A stretch of 64,000 nt of DNA from Ilumatobacter coccineus YM16-304 (GTDB taxonomy: Bacteria > Actinomycetota > Acidimicrobiia > Acidimicrobiales > Ilumatobacteraceae), in NCBI RefSeq assembly GCF_000348785.1, contig NC_020520.1, forward strand, positions 2,790,001 to 2,854,000, given 5' to 3'. This document shows positions 61,487 to 64,000 of this stretch, in pieces. Made by a program: the position numbers and the translations under genes. The notes under the pieces are model-generated. The model was not told where the DNA came from and searched no databases. It saw only the letters and a program-made list of their open reading frames with translations. Positions within the stretch are counted from its first letter, which is position 1; every line of letters starts with the position of its first letter.

Positions 61487-62698
61487 TCAGAAGGTGACCG
61501 GCCCGTCGAGTTCGGCGACCTGCCAGCCGAGCCCGTGCTCGTTCAGCATCGCCATGAACGGGTCGGGGTCGAGCTGCTCGGTGTTGTACACGCCCGAACC
61601 GGACCAGACACCCTGCACCATCAGCGCCGCGCCGATCATCGCCGGCACACCCGTCGTGTAGCTGACGGCTTGCGACCCGACCTCGGCGTAGCACGCCTCG
61701 TGATCGCAGACGTTGTAGATGTAGACGGTCTTCTCGCCGCTGCCGTCGATCGCCGGTCCGGTGATGATGTCACCGATGTTCGTCTTGCCGGTCGTGCGCT
61801 CACCGAGCCCTTCGGGCGCGGGCAGCACGGAGGCCAGGAATTGCAGCGGCACGATCTCGTGCCCGTTGTAGAGCACGGGTTCGATGCCGGTCATGCCGAC
61901 GTTCTGCAACACGGTGAGATGGTTGATGTAGGCGTCACCGAACGTCATCCAGAACCGGGCGCGCTCGATCTCGGGGAAGTGCGTGGTGAGGCTCTCGAGC
62001 TCCTCGTGGTACATGAGGTAGGCGTTGCGCTCGCCGACCTGATCGAAGTCGAACGCCACCGAGGTGGTCATCGCCGGCGACTCCACCCATCGGCCGTGTT
62101 CCCAGTGCCGAGCCGGCGCCGTGACCTCGCGGATGTTGATCTCGGGATTGAAGTTCGTGGCGAACGGATGGCCGTGGTCGCCGCCGTTGCAGTCGAGGAT
62201 GTCGATCTGGCGGATCCCGCTGACGAGGTGCTTGCGGGCCCACGTGGCGAACACCGAGGTCACGCCGGGGTCGAACCCGGAGCCGAGCACCGCCATGATC
62301 CCCGCATCGCGGAAGCGCTCGTGGAGGTTCCACTGGTGCGAGTACTCGAACCGCGCCTCGTCGGGCGGCTCGTAGTTGGCCGTGTCGAGGTACGGCGTGC
62401 CGGTCTGCAGGCACGCCTCCATGAGCGTGAGGTCTTGATAGGGGAGCGCCAGGTTGACGAGCACGTCGGGTTCGATGCGCTCGATGAGCGCCACCGTGGC
62501 GGCCACGTCGTCGGCGTCGATGCTGTCGACCGAGATGGTCACGCCGGTGCGTTCGAGCACCGATTCGGCGATCGCATGGCACTTCGAGACGGTGCGGCTG
62601 GCGAGGTGGATGTCGTCGAACACGTCGGGCAACATCGCCATCTTGTGAACGGCGACGTGGCCCACGCCACCCGCACCGATGACCAGGACGCGGCTCAT
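61487..62698 (-). CDS. carboxynorspermidine synthase (saccharopine dehydrogenase family)
   Basis: A 403-residue NADPH-dependent enzyme that condenses putrescine (or diaminopropane) with aspartate semialdehyde to give carboxyspermidine. The nucleotide motif is VLVIGAGGVGHVAVHK, and LPYQDLTLMEACLQTGTPYLDTA-type strands (broken here at NLALPYQDL) and GSGFDPGVTSVF mark the Lys9-like family. ATG 62698 has GAAGGAG at good distance, 28 bp after speA. It is the second gene of the polyamine operon. Confidence 0.93.
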   Translation of the reverse strand: MSRVLVIGAGGVGHVAVHKMAMLPDVFDDIHLASRTVSKCHAIAESVLERTGVTISVDSIDADDVAATVALIERIEPDVLVNLALPYQDLTLMEACLQTGTPYLDTANYEPPDEARFEYSHQWNLHERFRDAGIMAVLGSGFDPGVTSVFATWARKHLVSGIRQIDILDCNGGDHGHPFATNFNPEINIREVTAPARHWEHGRWVESPAMTTSVAFDFDQVGERNAYLMYHEELESLTTHFPEIERARFWMTFGDAYINHLTVLQNVGMTGIEPVLYNGHEIVPLQFLASVLPAPEGLGERTTGKTNIGDIITGPAIDGSGEKTVYIYNVCDHEACYAEVGSQAVSYTTGVPAMIGAALMVQGVWSGSGVYNTEQLDPDPFMAMLNEHGLGWQVAELDGPVTF

Positions 62699-62726
62699 GC
62701 AATTGCTCCTTCGAAAGATGCGATCA

Positions 62727-64000
62727 TCAGTGCTCGAAGTACGTGTAGCTGCTCATGCTGTAACGATAGGTCGAGATCAACTCACGACGCTGAGCTGCAC
62801 TGACCCGCCCGCTGGCCACCGCCGCGTCGACACGCTTCTTGAACGCGTCGAGGCACGCCTTCGGGTCGTACTCGACGTACGACAGCACCTGTGCGTTGGT
62901 GTCGCCCTCGGTCTCGGCCAGGAGTTCGAACTCGCCGTTGTCGAGCAACTCGACGGTGACCACGTTGGTGTCTCCGAACAGATTGTGGAGGTCGCCGAGC
63001 GTCTCCTGGTACGCGCCGACGAGGAAGACGCCGAGGTGGTAGCGCTCACCGGGCACGAGATCGTGGACGGGCAACCAGTCGCTGACCCCGTCCTTCGTGA
63101 CGAACCGGTCGATGCGTCCGTCGCTGTCGCAGGTGGTGTCGGACACGATGGCGTGGCGTGTCGGCATCTCGTCGAGCCGTTGGATCGGAACGATCGGGTG
63201 GATCTGGTCGATGGCCCACGAGTCGGGCAGGCTCTGGAACACCGACAGGTTCCCGTGGTAGATGTCGACGTGCTGACCGAGCAGTTCCTCCACGCCCTCG
63301 TCGACCGCGTCGGCCTGTCGAGCCAGCTTCTTCAATCGACGGATCACCGTGAGGAATCCCTCCTCGGCACGGGCGAGCTGATCGAGCGACAGGAGGCCGC
63401 GCCGGAAGTTGGCACGCAACTCACTGCGGTAGTACTCGGCGTCCGACACGCACTCCTGCAGACGGTCGACGTCGATGTAGTCGTGGATGTGGATCAGGTT
63501 GGCGAGCAGTTCGTGGTCGCCGGGTTGGTGTTCGATCCACTCGGCCCGGTCGTAGTACGTCGCTTCGAGCACGTCGAACACCAGGATCGAACTCGACGCG
63601 ACGATGGCCCGGCCGCTCTCGGTGATCAGCGTCGGATGCGCCTCGTCACCGTCGTCGAGCACGTATTTCACGGTTTCGAGCACGTTCACGCAGTACTCCG
63701 ACAGCGTGTAGTTCGTCGAATGATCGACCGACCGATGCTCGCCCGTGTAGTCGACACCGAGGCCGCCGCCGAGGTCGAGATACGACAGAGGTGCCCCGAG
63801 TCGACGCAGCGCGACGAAGAACCGGCTCGCCTCCGACGCCGCCGCACGGATCTCGTTGACGTTCGGGATCTGCGATCCGATGTGCGAGTGCTGTAGCTGC
63901 AGACAGTCGAGCATGTCGACCTCGCGCAACCGCTCGACGATCGTCATCAGGTCGGATGCGCCGACGCCGAACGCCGACCGGTCACCCGACGACGACGCCC
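62727..64000 (-). CDS. speA: biosynthetic arginine decarboxylase (3' part; runs off the window)
   Basis: The C-terminal 423 residues of a SpeA-type PLP enzyme; the frame stays open to base 64000, so the N-terminal third with the PLP lysine is outside. Visible are DLMTIVERLRE, HSHIGSQIPN, YLDLGGGLGVDYTG, LITESGRAIVA and the substrate-binding Cys in SDTTCDSDGRID. It makes agmatine from arginine, the first step of the pathway completed by the three downstream genes. The first ATG seen at 63947 is internal, not the start. Confidence 0.95.
   Translation of the reverse strand, partial: ASSSGDRSAFGVGASDLMTIVERLREVDMLDCLQLQHSHIGSQIPNVNEIRAAASEASRFFVALRRLGAPLSYLDLGGGLGVDYTGEHRSVDHSTNYTLSEYCVNVLETVKYVLDDGDEAHPTLITESGRAIVASSSILVFDVLEATYYDRAEWIEHQPGDHELLANLIHIHDYIDVDRLQECVSDAEYYRSELRANFRRGLLSLDQLARAEEGFLTVIRRLKKLARQADAVDEGVEELLGQHVDIYHGNLSVFQSLPDSWAIDQIHPIVPIQRLDEMPTRHAIVSDTTCDSDGRIDRFVTKDGVSDWLPVHDLVPGERYHLGVFLVGAYQETLGDLHNLFGDTNVVTVELLDNGEFELLAETEGDTNAQVLSYVEYDPKACLDAFKKRVDAAVASGRVSAAQRRELISTYRYSMSSYTYFEH

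Overview
The window is a compact, high-GC, entirely bacterial chromosome segment. It reads as an actinobacterium, most likely of the Acidimicrobiia/Ilumatobacter kind (inference). Supporting traits are a DUF222-HNH gene under a LexA box, a mycothiol-type DinB enzyme, an AftD-like (DUF3367) transferase, a DUF5522 protein, frequent GTG starts, and many start codons sitting 6-10 nt behind a TANNNT -10 box with no ribosome binding site (leaderless transcripts). No mobile element, phage, CRISPR array or rRNA was seen, and no gene-free stretch exceeds 300 bases.

Layout. 1-3.2 kb: tail of a probable glycosyltransferase, an SOS-box-controlled DUF222-HNH endonuclease, a small unknown protein and a methyltransferase. 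3.3-25.8 kb: a large envelope-glycan locus of two converging runs. The plus-strand run carries polyprenol-P-mannose-synthase-like GT2, three GT-C-like membrane proteins, a GT2-GtrA protein and a GT2-methyltransferase fusion, then selO and a STAS-like protein. The minus-strand run carries a PIG-V-like transferase, GT2, a small protein, a GMC oxidoreductase, two SDR epimerases, an AftD-like arabinofuranosyltransferase and an O-acyltransferase, nearly all joined by ATGA/GTGA overlaps. 25.9-28 kb: HhH-GPD glycosylase, DUF5522 protein and PPK2.

28.1-44.6 kb is a nitrogen-heterocycle scavenging neighbourhood. It holds a three-subunit molybdenum hydroxylase, a purine-type phosphoribosyltransferase, a creatininase-family protein, two paralogous NMT1-type substrate-binding lipoproteins with ABC permease and ATPase, a cytosine-deaminase-like amidohydrolase, an LLM flavin monooxygenase and a gamma-glutamyltransferase. 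A site-2 protease and a phytoene-desaturase-like oxidoreductase lie among them. 44.6-50.7 kb is lipid-related: GDPD, acyl-CoA ligase, acyl-CoA dehydrogenase, plus a SirB1-like protein, a flavin reductase and a lipoprotein. 50.8-55.2 kb is housekeeping: ispH, a PDZ/radical-SAM DUF512 protein, der, a zinc-ribbon membrane peptide and tRNA-Pro(GGG). 55.2-59.4 kb has a YbaY-META lipoprotein, a DinB-type enzyme, a VOC protein, an AraC regulator and an aldehyde dehydrogenase. 59.4-64 kb is a complete agmatine-carboxyspermidine operon (speA, carboxynorspermidine synthase, nspC, speB), with speA running off the right edge.

The most interesting signals are: a GMC oxidoreductase plus SDR pair placed where a DprE1/DprE2-like donor-epimerising pair would be expected beside AftD; two long perfect odd palindromes with a shared CCGGG centre, one in frame inside aftD and one covering the ppk2 stop codon; the SOS promoter; and the regular leaderless promoter grammar.
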